IMG/VR virus record: IMGVR_UViG_3300010883_000665
Span: 1-20,450 of that record
DNA: 20,450 nucleotides
Direction: 5' to 3' (one strand)
Origin: a virus
The translations under genes and the position numbers were made by a program. Within the stretch, counting starts at the first letter, position 1. Every line of letters starts with the position of its first letter. Shown here piece after piece: positions 8,091 to 16,900 of this stretch. Under the pieces are notes generated by a model. It saw only the letters and a list, made by a program, of their open reading frames with translations, had not been told where the DNA came from and did no database searches.

Positions 8091-8918
8091 TTAATTATTA
8101 TCTTTTATCCACATTATTAATGAATTAACCTCATCTTTCATATAAGGTAAATCATACATCTTTATTTCCTTTATTATAGGTTCTCCTTGATCATCATACT
8201 TAGTAATAGGATAACCATATTCATTCTCACTTTCTTTTTCAAAGCTAACATGTTGAATAACTAGTTTACCTGCCTTTAATTTAGGATTATGCTTTAGTAT
8301 AATATACAAATAAATACTGAGTTGTAAGGTATAATGTTTAAGATTACAGTCATCAAGGTGTGATAAAGGGTTATACATTTTTGAAGTTACACCTTCCCAG
8401 TTTGTAAAACCTTTAGTTTTTATTTCCTTATTTGTTTTATAATCTGTAATGTTTACTTTACCATTTACAATTGTTACTAAATCAGCTTGACCACATATTG
8501 CAGCTGATTTGAGATATGCAAAGTGTTCTGGATATACTCCGTCCTCTAATTTCTGCTCTGGAGCTATTTTAACACCGTTAGCATCAGTTATAGGTCTCAC
8601 AATAGGTATCTCTACCCCTTCACGTTCTATGGTCTTAAAATCAAGCAACCCTTCTTCTCTTTGATTATGATACCAGTTACCTAATTTAATTGCTCTCTTT
8701 GTTTCATTATTCCAAATTTCTATAACTTCTTTAGGTTTAAGTCCATACCATTTTGAGCGTTTATTTTTAGAAGATTTTTTAGCAACAGCTTTCTGATCAA
8801 ATTTAGGTTTAAATTTACCTATAAATGTAGTAACGCTAGTCCATACTATATTATCCTTCTCTAAATTTTCGTCTATACTCTCATACGTATGACCTTTTTC
8901 CTTAAATATTATAGCCAT
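8091..8918 (-). CDS. PD-(D/E)XK nuclease of the RecB/Cas4 type
   Basis: This 275-residue protein has the classic arrangement of this nuclease fold. His84 lies in GNWYHNQREEG, GQAD with Asp146 follows, then the active-site strand ITDYKTNKE (Asp159, Lys161), and a helix with LQLSIYLY, where Gln199 and Tyr203 match the QxxxY motif of RecB-like nucleases. The N-terminal half contains a basic, lysine-rich segment (KKSSKNKRSKWYG, about 47-59) that could contact DNA. No helicase or iron-sulfur cluster cysteines are present. It lies in the packaging cassette, so trimming or resolving DNA for packaging, or recombination, is more likely than defence. The motifs are clear, but the exact substrate cannot be read from the sequence. 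Confidence 0.85.
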   Translation of the reverse strand: MAIIFKEKGHTYESIDENLEKDNIVWTSVTTFIGKFKPKFDQKAVAKKSSKNKRSKWYGLKPKEVIEIWNNETKRAIKLGNWYHNQREEGLLDFKTIEREGVEIPIVRPITDANGVKIAPEQKLEDGVYPEHFAYLKSAAICGQADLVTIVNGKVNITDYKTNKEIKTKGFTNWEGVTSKMYNPLSHLDDCNLKHYTLQLSIYLYIILKHNPKLKAGKLVIQHVSFEKESENEYGYPITKYDDQGEPIIKEIKMYDLPYMKDEVNSLIMWIKDNN

Positions 8919-8920
8919 TT

Positions 8921-9256
8921 TTATTTATTTATTTCTTTTTCATTAGCAACGAGTTGGTCAAAGAGCTGTTTCTCTTCATCTGCAGTCATTAACTCTTTCC
9001 ACTTGTTTTTAGGGCAGCTTGTTGATAATGCTCTTGTTTTAAATGCTAATGAACAACCACATTCATCACAACAAGGTTGACTACCTGGAGCAGCACATTT
9101 TTTTCCTTCTGTATCTAAATGTTCACATTCTTTACATATTCCCCACCTTTCATTTGCTATTTGTTCAACATAGTCTCTCTTAAATATTTTATTTTTAACT
9201 CCCTCATATACCTCAGATATATTTTTTACTCCGTTTAATAGTTTACTTATGTTCAT
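8921..9256 (-). CDS. Cysteine-rich zinc-binding-like protein
   Basis: This 111-residue protein carries eight cysteines between residues 41 and 81: CKEC (41, 44), Cys54, CC (62, 63), CGC (66, 68) and Cys81 in STSCPKNKW. The spacing fits one or two zinc sites of a ribbon or knuckle type. A charged helical N-terminus (about 1-38) and an acidic C-terminus (TADEEKQLFDQ) flank this core. The gene starts 14 bases inside the end of the IHF-like gene and ends two bases before the nuclease gene, so the three are probably translated together. A nucleic-acid-binding or protein-interaction role is inferred. The fold is known to be versatile and I cannot say which partner it has. Confidence 0.7.
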   Translation of the reverse strand: MNISKLLNGVKNISEVYEGVKNKIFKRDYVEQIANERWGICKECEHLDTEGKKCAAPGSQPCCDECGCSLAFKTRALSTSCPKNKWKELMTADEEKQLFDQLVANEKEINK

Positions 9257-9629
9257 CTCTCCATTGGTTTTTTAATTCTATTTCATTATTGATCCTTTCT
9301 GAAGCTTTCTCCATGAGATCTAGCTTCTCTTTTATGGGTACGTGTTTGTTATATCCTTTAAAGGTTGTCTTCTCTAAATTACCTAACATATCCTTATGCC
9401 TTCTTATTGTTCTATCTAATCTTCCCTTTCTTGTTATGAATGTTCCAAGATTTGGTATTCTTATTCTGGTATAACTTAATGTTTCTATATTATTTCTAAT
9501 TTCATTATAAAAGAATCTAATAAACTCATCAACTAAATCAGGATGAACCTCACATTCCTCAGCAATATCTTCAAAGAATTTCTTATAACTCTTAGGATTA
9601 AGTTGCATATCTTTAGTTTCTATATTCAT
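9243..9629 (-). CDS. IHF/HU-like DNA-bending protein
   Basis: This 128-residue protein matches the bacterial HU/IHF fold. It has an N-terminal helical pair (SYKKFFEDIAEECEVHPDL, VDEFIRFFYNEIRNNIETL). The strand and turn signature RIRIPNLGTFITRKGR follows at about residues 55-70, where family members have IxGFGxF. Next comes a long basic arm (RTIRRHKDMLGNLEKTTFKGYNKH). It is longer than typical HU (about 90 residues) because of a charged C-terminal helix from about residue 98. HU/IHF proteins bend DNA, and IHF homologues are known in crAss-like phages, where packaging, nucleoid compaction or transcription roles are possible. The start shares one base with the upstream stop (TAATG). Confidence 0.85.
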   Translation of the reverse strand: MNIETKDMQLNPKSYKKFFEDIAEECEVHPDLVDEFIRFFYNEIRNNIETLSYTRIRIPNLGTFITRKGRLDRTIRRHKDMLGNLEKTTFKGYNKHVPIKEKLDLMEKASERINNEIELKNQWRDEHK

Positions 9630-9979
9630 TAATCTACACCAAGGATTTTAAAATCTAGAAATATATCTCCGGATGTTTGTACTTTCATATCTGGATTTAA
9701 TATTATAATCTTTCCTTTCTTTATTACAAGATCTTTTCTCTTTGCCTTTTGTATTGCATTTCTACAAGATTGAGGGCTTTTATATATTTTCTTTTCTGTA
9801 ATAACTGTATAAAAGCCGGTTAAATCTGTAGAACCCATCCTAGCTAATTCTGTTAAACATTCTAAATCAGAAGAACTTATTTGAATTTTATTCATAAAGC
9901 AATGTGTAATTATTTGATACTTAATTACATTATCTTTATTAACCTTAATTCTCTTTTCTACTTTATTTACTATAGCCAT
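9629..9979 (-). CDS. Small winged-helix-like protein
   Basis: This 116-residue protein is the first gene after the hairpin at 10005-10030. It starts MAIVNKVEKRIKVNKDNVIKYQ. Its helices include LECLTELARMGSTDL and SPQSCRNAIQKAKRKDLVIKKG, with a following strand KIIILNPDM. A run of helix, turn, helix and then a hairpin is the winged-helix pattern, and SPQSCRNAIQKAKRK looks like the recognition helix. DNA binding is therefore plausible, either as a regulator or as a packaging cofactor. Proteins of this kind are frequent near IHF-like and terminase genes in Bacteroidota phages, but their function is not established as far as I know. The stop overlaps the IHF-like start by one base. Confidence 0.65.
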   Translation of the reverse strand: MAIVNKVEKRIKVNKDNVIKYQIITHCFMNKIQISSSDLECLTELARMGSTDLTGFYTVITEKKIYKSPQSCRNAIQKAKRKDLVIKKGKIIILNPDMKVQTSGDIFLDFKILGVD

Positions 9980-10004
9980 TTTTAATAGTTTTTATATCAA
10001 TAAA

Positions 10005-10030
10005 CCTCTGGTGCATAATTACACCAGAGG
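10005..10030 (-). terminator. Hairpin between two minus-strand genes, probable terminator
   Basis: A perfect 9-base-pair stem (CCTCTGGTG with CACCAGAGG) closes an 8-base loop. On the minus strand it is followed by TTTATTG, a short and imperfect U-tract. It lies 19 bases after the stop of the 122-codon gene and 25 bases before the next start. It could end or attenuate transcription from the promoters upstream, or protect a processed 3' end. Confidence 0.6.
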
Positions 10031-10049
10031 AATTTATTAATAGAAACTT

Positions 10050-10418
10050 TTAAGAATCAACTGTCTTTAGAGTTCTCTTTGGTTCCACAGAGGGTACTGG
10101 TGGTGCTTGATTGCTACCAGCATTCCAGTCAGATTCAGCTTGAGTTACTTTTTGTGGATTACCCATACCCTGTTGTGGTACTAGGGGTTTATTCTTATCA
10201 TTATCCGCCATTGCTTGTGCTATAAACATTTGAGATTGAACTCTCTCAGCTCTAGCTACTTCAATATCCTTTAGAATTGTTTCATATTCTAATTGAATCT
10301 TTAAGTGTTTAACACTGTCTTTGTAATAAGCTGTAATTTCAGCTCTTTTTACATCCATTTCAGCTTTAGAAGCTTCTGCTGCAATTTCTTCTGCAGACTT
10401 TGTGATTTTCTTTGACAT
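10050..10418 (-). CDS. Small coiled-coil protein, unrecognised
   Basis: This 122-residue protein has a highly helical, charged first two thirds (AEEIAAEASKAEMDVKRAEI, HLKIQLEYETILKDIEVARAE). A low-complexity tail rich in Pro, Gln and Asn follows (NKPLVPQQGMGNPQ, GSNQAPPVPSVEPK). This fits an elongated oligomeric virion or assembly protein with a flexible tail, but no family is recognised. It has its own promoter candidate 30 bases upstream (TATCTTTG) and is followed by a hairpin. It may therefore be transcribed as a single-gene unit at a level different from its neighbours. Confidence 0.7.
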   Translation of the reverse strand: MSKKITKSAEEIAAEASKAEMDVKRAEITAYYKDSVKHLKIQLEYETILKDIEVARAERVQSQMFIAQAMADNDKNKPLVPQQGMGNPQKVTQAESDWNAGSNQAPPVPSVEPKRTLKTVDS

Positions 10419-10447
10419 CTTTTTTGGTTTTATTAATTAATATACTA

Positions 10448-10455
10448 CAAAGATA
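10448..10455 (-). promoter_or_regulatory. Bacteroidota-type -7 promoter element
   Basis: TATCTTTG on the minus strand matches the TAnnTTTG consensus exactly. It lies 30 bases before the start of the 122-codon gene, in a 66-base gap. The -33 region is T-rich but lacks a clear TTTG. Confidence 0.5.
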
Positions 10456-10484
10456 CAAAAAAAGTTTAAATAAAAAAGGTTTAT

Positions 10485-10859
10485 CTAATTTTTTTTGTCT
10501 TTTTTGGTTTCTTTAAAAGCATTATTGAGAATTTTATTGAACTCTTTGGAGGCGTTCTTTTTTTGTTTTTTAACCTTGCTTTTTATTTTTTTAATTAGAT
10601 CTCTAATCTCAGAACATTTTTCATATTCTTCTGTTTCAACAAAAAAATCCATCATATTTGATAGTTCAGGGGTTTTTAAATCCGTAGAAGGATCATGAGC
10701 TATTAATAATCCTCCAGTTGATTGTACAATATCATTTATTGTTTTCCTCTCTGTAATTAAGTTATAAGAATTACGGAATGCTCTACTGAGTAGTTCCTGC
10801 TCTAGTATAGACTGTTCATACTCATTTAAATCTTCATATCCTTCTAATGGATCATTCAT
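10485..10859 (-). CDS. Small helical protein with a UVR-like helix pair, unrecognised
   Basis: This 124-residue protein begins MNDPLEGYEDLNEYEQSIL. Its first half is helical and polar. The middle region MMDFFVETEEYEKCSEIRDL (about 69-88) resembles the UVR helical hairpin (a D/E-Y/F-E-x-A/C-x-x-x-R-D pattern) that mediates protein contacts in UvrB, UvrC and Clp proteins. The C-terminus is lysine-rich (KKIKSKVKKQKKNASK, then KETKKDKKN) and may bind nucleic acid. It is the only complete minus-strand gene here to end in TAG. It lies directly after the giant gene, behind its own -33/-7 promoter. Function is unknown; the UVR resemblance is weak and limited to one helix pair. Confidence 0.65.
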   Translation of the reverse strand: MNDPLEGYEDLNEYEQSILEQELLSRAFRNSYNLITERKTINDIVQSTGGLLIAHDPSTDLKTPELSNMMDFFVETEEYEKCSEIRDLIKKIKSKVKKQKKNASKEFNKILNNAFKETKKDKKN

Positions 10860-10875
10860 GTCTTCTTTTTGGTTG

Positions 10876-10908
10876 CAAAGTTATAACTTTTTTTTATTAA
10901 GTTCCAAA
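10876..10908 (-). promoter_or_regulatory. Bacteroidota-type promoter for the 124-codon gene
   Basis: The minus strand has TTTG (10905-10908), a 21-base spacer, then TAACTTTG (10876-10883). Both match the known Bacteroides -33 TTTG and -7 TAnnTTTG boxes, at acceptable spacing. The ATG is 16 bases further on, which leaves a very short leader. Confidence 0.6.
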
Positions 10909-10919
10909 TGTTTTTGTTA

Positions 10920-13900
10920 TTATTTAGTAATAAATCCACCATCTACTGGTTTAATCATGTTATCAAATGGCTTACTATTTAACCCACCGTAATTGTTAGG
11001 CATAGTAAATCCAGATTTTCCTGGATTTGTTATATTCTGCATACGATAATTAACATTATATGATCCATCCGCATTGAATAGAGATACTGGTTGTCCCGTA
11101 TTTAAACCCAAAGGGGTTGTTCCTATTTGTAAAGGTTTTGGACTAAACGATGGATTAAATATTCTAGTTTTACCATCTAAGTTATATTTGTTTATATTGT
11201 ATTGCTTCCATAACGGTGAGTTCATACTAAAATTATAGTTTAGTTTACCTCCAAATTTATCACCTTTATTTAAATCACTCATTATACTATATTGTGTTGG
11301 TCGTGGATTTAATGAGATTGGTAACACACTGTTATTAATTTTACTAGTTGTATTTGGAAACATGGTAATAAATCTATTTGTACCACTTACAGCCTTATTT
11401 TGTTTGAAACCCATAGTTAAGTTATTCCAAGGGTTATATAATTTTTCATTAAACATATCCATTCTGTATTTTGCAGAAGTACCAATCTTAGAAGTATTTT
11501 CCCAGAGTTTTGTATTATTTAATAATTTATTGCTATTTGGAATTAAATTAAGATTCCTATTAAAGTATCCATAACCAGGTGCTACATTTAAACCAGTCCA
11601 AAATGCATCTTTAGTTGCGTCCCAATACTTTCCTTCACCCAAGTTTTTTATCATGTCTTTTCCATGACTATAACCAAAACCAGTAAGCAAAGCATTGTTT
11701 ACTGTTAAACCAGATGTACCACCATATAAACCTCCTGCAGATGTATTAAGAAAAAGAGAATTTTGAAATTGCTTACTACCCCATCTAATAGGTTGTAGTG
11801 CTGCATTTTTAGCCCATTGTTTAAAAGTCAGATCCGCACCAATCATTAAAGGATTTTTCTTCCATAATTGATATGCAGAATATGCTGCCATTCCATATAG
11901 ACTTATTTCTCCTAAATTTGTGTTGGATGAATTTATCTCATCATCTTTCAAAGATGTCATCTTTTTCCCATCAAGACCTATAAGATCACTCCTTAATAGA
12001 CTAAGATTTTGTCCTTGCATTATGTTATTTTGAAAAGTTCCTGGGTTATATTGACCCATATTTGCGGTTCCTAATCTCATAACCATATTACCATCTTCAT
12101 CTTTCTTATATCCAAACATTGCTTCTGTATCAGTGAAATCTATCATGTTTAAAAACTCATCCTGATTATAATTATTTAATAAATATCCATCATTACCATC
12201 ACCTGTTGGTCCTAAAGCATCAATCCATGATTGAGCATTCTCTGACCATTGACTAAGTTCTGGATTATATTCTGGATTAGCTACATATTTTCTAACATAT
12301 GTATTTGTTTTTGTATCTAATTCATCATAAGGGAATTCTTTTAACCATGGCATAAACTGTGGTACTTTTTCTAAATCAAAACCAAAACCCAACATTTTTG
12401 TTTTAAATCCAAGTACATTCTTAGAAAATGGACCACTAATCAAATTAAATAGATTTGCTTGTAATGCTTTTTCTGGACTATCTATCATTACGAAAGGATC
12501 TCCTTCTGAATGTAATTGAGTCTTATTATACATATTCATATATGGTATATATTGATCTTCTGTTTTAACAATATTACCATTTCCATCTCTATAACTTAAA
12601 TCATTAAACTGATGATTCTTAAATTCATGTGTCTCAAGAAATGCATTTTTCTCTTTTAAACTTGCAAATTGAGGTATATCCTGATTCACTAAGTCAAATA
12701 CATAATTACTAAAATAAGTATTTACTCCACTATACATATATTTTGTATATTGCTCTGTCTTATTTCTATATTCAGAAATAGATGTTTCAGCACCAATCTT
12801 TCCAGTCCTGTCTAGATAATTCTGTACAGCCAGTTTAAAGTTAGAATATTGATCTACATCATATTTCATTAATTCACTCCCTACCTCTACCCATTGTTTA
12901 TTATCAAAATCCCACCATTGTGTAGGTAGACCATTATCAAATGTTTCTGGATTAAAGAATTTAGTACCTTCTTCAGCTGACTTTTTCTGCTGTTTTATTT
13001 TATTCTTATCAAAAGAATCCCATGCTCCAACACTTCGCCAAGTTTGATTTTTATCAAATGATGGAGAGGTAGCTTGCATTTTATAAAAAGCTATTTGCTC
13101 TTGGTAAGAATTTAGCCTTTTCATAAATGCTGGATCATTTTCCCATTTAGAAAGATCTTCTCCCGCTCTTTTATGTATAAAATACATCATGGATCCGTCT
13201 ATCCAATTATCTTGGAAATTTAAATCTCCACTTAATTTAACTACGTTCCCATTTACATTTTGATATTTTCTTCTTGTATCATCTTCGTGATCTGGATGTG
13301 GGAAATCAGCCAAAGAAGCTTCCAACATTTTAATCTTTTCATCATAATTAACAATTGCTGCACCCTGTAATCTAAAACTTTCTGAATTACTTACATCTAA
13401 ATCTCCAAGATGCTTCTTTCTTAATTTTAAGATATGCATCAGTTGATCATTATTTAAATTAAAAGGATTAGTGTTATTATACATCATAGCCTGTGATTCT
13501 AAATCAGGTTTAAAGTTCTTTAAAATTTCTTGAACTTCTGTTTGTGATTGAGCATTACTCAGGTCAGTTTCAAACTTTAGAATCTGTGCACCCTTCTTTT
13601 TTCCGGTTCTTAATACCTTTTCATCTCCTTGATCACTTGTAAAAAATTGCCCTTGCCAAGCGTATAAAAGTCCTATAACACCATTCATATCACGTGCCAT
13701 AGCATGAGCTTGGGTGAAGGTTTTAGGAACGAAATAATTTTCATTTTGGTATGCGTTTGGATCTCCATCAGAAACTTCCATACTAGATCTGAAATATCCA
13801 TAATTTTTACCATCATAAGTTGAGCGTTGAAGAATATTAACTATTGGATTACCACCATCGTTATGTACACAAGTTCCTTTTTCTGTACAGTTTTCATTAT

Positions 13901-16900
13901 GGTTAAATGGTATATTATGTTGTGTATAATAGTACCAGTCTGTTAACTGCTTCCATGCAAAGCCTTTTCCACTTCTCCATTTACCAGCCTCTACAGGATC
14001 AATTCCTGTTTTAAGCATACCTGTATTAAAATCAACTAAGTCTTGAATTTCATAATCAACATATGGTCCTTCATACCATTCACCAGTAAAACTATCTGTT
14101 TTTCTTTTCTTTCCTTTTGTGCTTGTAGGATCTGTTGAAACAATCTCTTCAGAAGTCACCTCCCCTTTGCTTTGAAATTTAGGTAGAATCTCTCCACCTC
14201 TTCTGTATATTTTTGCTCCTTTAGAATATTGGCCTTTCTTAAACATTGAATTTGACTCTTTAAATGTCTTTGTATCCTTCACATCAGTCTTCCACTCTCC
14301 TTTTCTAGCAAAATTAATCATTGCTTGTCTTGTAGAAAATTTATATACTTCATCTCTTAATTTAGCTTCTTGATAAGCATCCAACGGTTCAAACCATTCA
14401 CCATTTACATCTTGGAATAATGTAGGCCATGCTTCATCTTTATTATTATCTGCCATCAAATGAGTTGAATGAGAACCATCTTCATTTTCTCTTACACCAT
14501 CTCTAGTATTTTTTATTCTTTGATAATTTTTAGAGTCACTATAATTAGTTTTTGATGGATCTACTATTTCTTTTCCAGTTTGAGCTTTAGGTAACTCTGC
14601 ACCATACTTTGCATTCATAACTGGTGGAAGATCATCACCGCCTATTTCCTGTTGATTTTCCATTGCAATATTATTATTAAGAAATATAAAATCTCTTTCT
14701 TTATATCTTTCCAATGTTCTTTGTAAATCAATAGGTACTTTTTCCATATCTATCTCACCATCATCTCCTCTATATTTATCTAAGTATTTGTCTAGTGTTT
14801 TTTGATCTAAATCACCTTCTCTATAGTCATATATCCCTGATTTATACATGTCATATCTTACAGCATCCATATCTGCCTTAGCTTCAGTAACTCCTCTTAC
14901 ATATGTATCATCTTTAACATGCTCATCCACTTTATCACCTCCACTTACATTAATTCCATAGTTTTCTCTCATCATCTGTCTCATGAGTTCTGCCTCATTA
15001 TCACTAATAGAATAGTTTTGATTTGCAAATCTTCCTGCTCCTATTCCATCTTGGTTATAGTTAGTACCATAACCACTATATCCTGGTTCATAAACAGCTC
15101 CTAGAGAATGCCCTACTTCATGTGCGTATACTCTAGCTTCTGCCTCATCATATGTTATACCAGCTTCATCTGCTATTTGTTGAATTTGAGATGGAGTCAT
15201 TTGCATTGAAACCTTTCTATCATTAGTTTTATATTCTACATTTCCATCTGCATCTGTAACTCCAGTTTTCGTATTGAGATGAGGAGCTGTATCTGAATGG
15301 CTACCCAAATATTTACCACTTTCGTCACTCTTAGGCTGAAAAGCCCATATAAAATCATCATATAAGTTATCTGGTAATATAGATATGAGTTTTTTCATAT
15401 CATATTTACCATTTTCATCTCTCTCTATTCCATTTTCTTTTGCAAAAGTTTGTAATGCATCACTTACATGATGTACTTTTTGATACATTCTATTATCATA
15501 CTCAGAAGAGTAATCTGTTGTCATAGTCTTTAAAGCATTCAATCTATTGCTAACAGTCTCATCAACTATAGTTTGATTTTTAGTATTTTCTTCATCAGAA
15601 TCCCATGATTGGAATGGCATATCTACACTCATAGCTTGCCACTGATCATCATTATACCACTCAGGATCTATTTCATCTGCAGTTGCACGGGTTACCATAC
15701 CATGATCTGGATGGAACACATAAGCTTCCCACCCATCCCCCGTACCAATATCTCTAATACTTCCTTGTAAGGCTAAACGTTTTTTGTAAATATCAGAGTT
15801 TAATGAACCTTCAAAAAATTCATCAATCTCATCCATCTCTGTACTTCTTTGTCCTGATGGTGTTGTTGTGGAATATTCATTAGAATCTACAGTAAATGGT
15901 ATATAATTACCATATTCATCTAATATAGGTTCTCCAGTGGTTTCACCTATTCTAATATCTCCTTGAAACTTAGGTAATTCAGCACCATACTTAGCATACA
16001 TACCTTGTAAATCATCTCCACCTATTTCACCATCTCCACCTATCCCAGAATTATCAGCAACATTATTCATGATCTCAAATAGATGTTGCTTTGATATTTT
16101 TTTATTAAACTCAGATCCGTCATTTCCATCATCTCCAAAGAATTCTTTAACATCATCATATCCATCTAATCCTTTGAACTCTTCTGAATTCATATATTCT
16201 TCTAACTTAATATAGTTATCTTCTGTAAATTCAGTTTCTGTAAATGAATTAAATATTCCTTTATCTTGCATCATTTTTTGTGCCACCTTATATCTCGCAT
16301 ATACTTCAGTTGGATTTGTTAAATAATTCCCTGATTCTTTATGCGTTTCCTCTTCTTTCCATTGATTATATGAATCCTTTAGGTTACTTGTAAGTGGTGA
16401 TGAGCCATTAAAGATGTTTGATATAAGACTACCCTTTTCTTCTGTATTAACGTTTGCTTTCCAATCCTTAAACGACATATCTGATCTATTTTCAGTTGTT
16501 TTAGCTTTTCTTAACAACTCTGTAGCATATGGTGTCATTGCATTATTAGCATTTGTTGTTCCATGAGTTAATTCATGTGTTCTGAGATTAGTAAAATCAC
16601 TTCCCATAGGAATATTTACATCACCTGACATATCAGAACCATAATATATACGTGGATACTTTTGCTTTTTATTACTTGGTAGCATCACACCACCAGCAGT
16701 TTCAAAAAACTTATTACCCAGTCTGATATCCATTATTGCACCTTCCTGGTCATAATCTTTAGGTCTACCTAAAAACTCTTTTACGTTGTTTAGATTATCT
16801 AATCTAAAATCTTTAGTGTGTACTCCTAGTCCACTTCCAATTCCATCAGCAAAATTATAACTTTCTGTATCAAGATTATAACCTGCTAATTTATTATTTG

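Noticed and set aside
10485-10487. Genetic code reassignment of TAG to glutamine, as in some crAss-like phages.
   Set aside because: TAG ends the 124-codon gene just before the next promoter and also ends two plus-strand frames. All large genes are open under the standard code.
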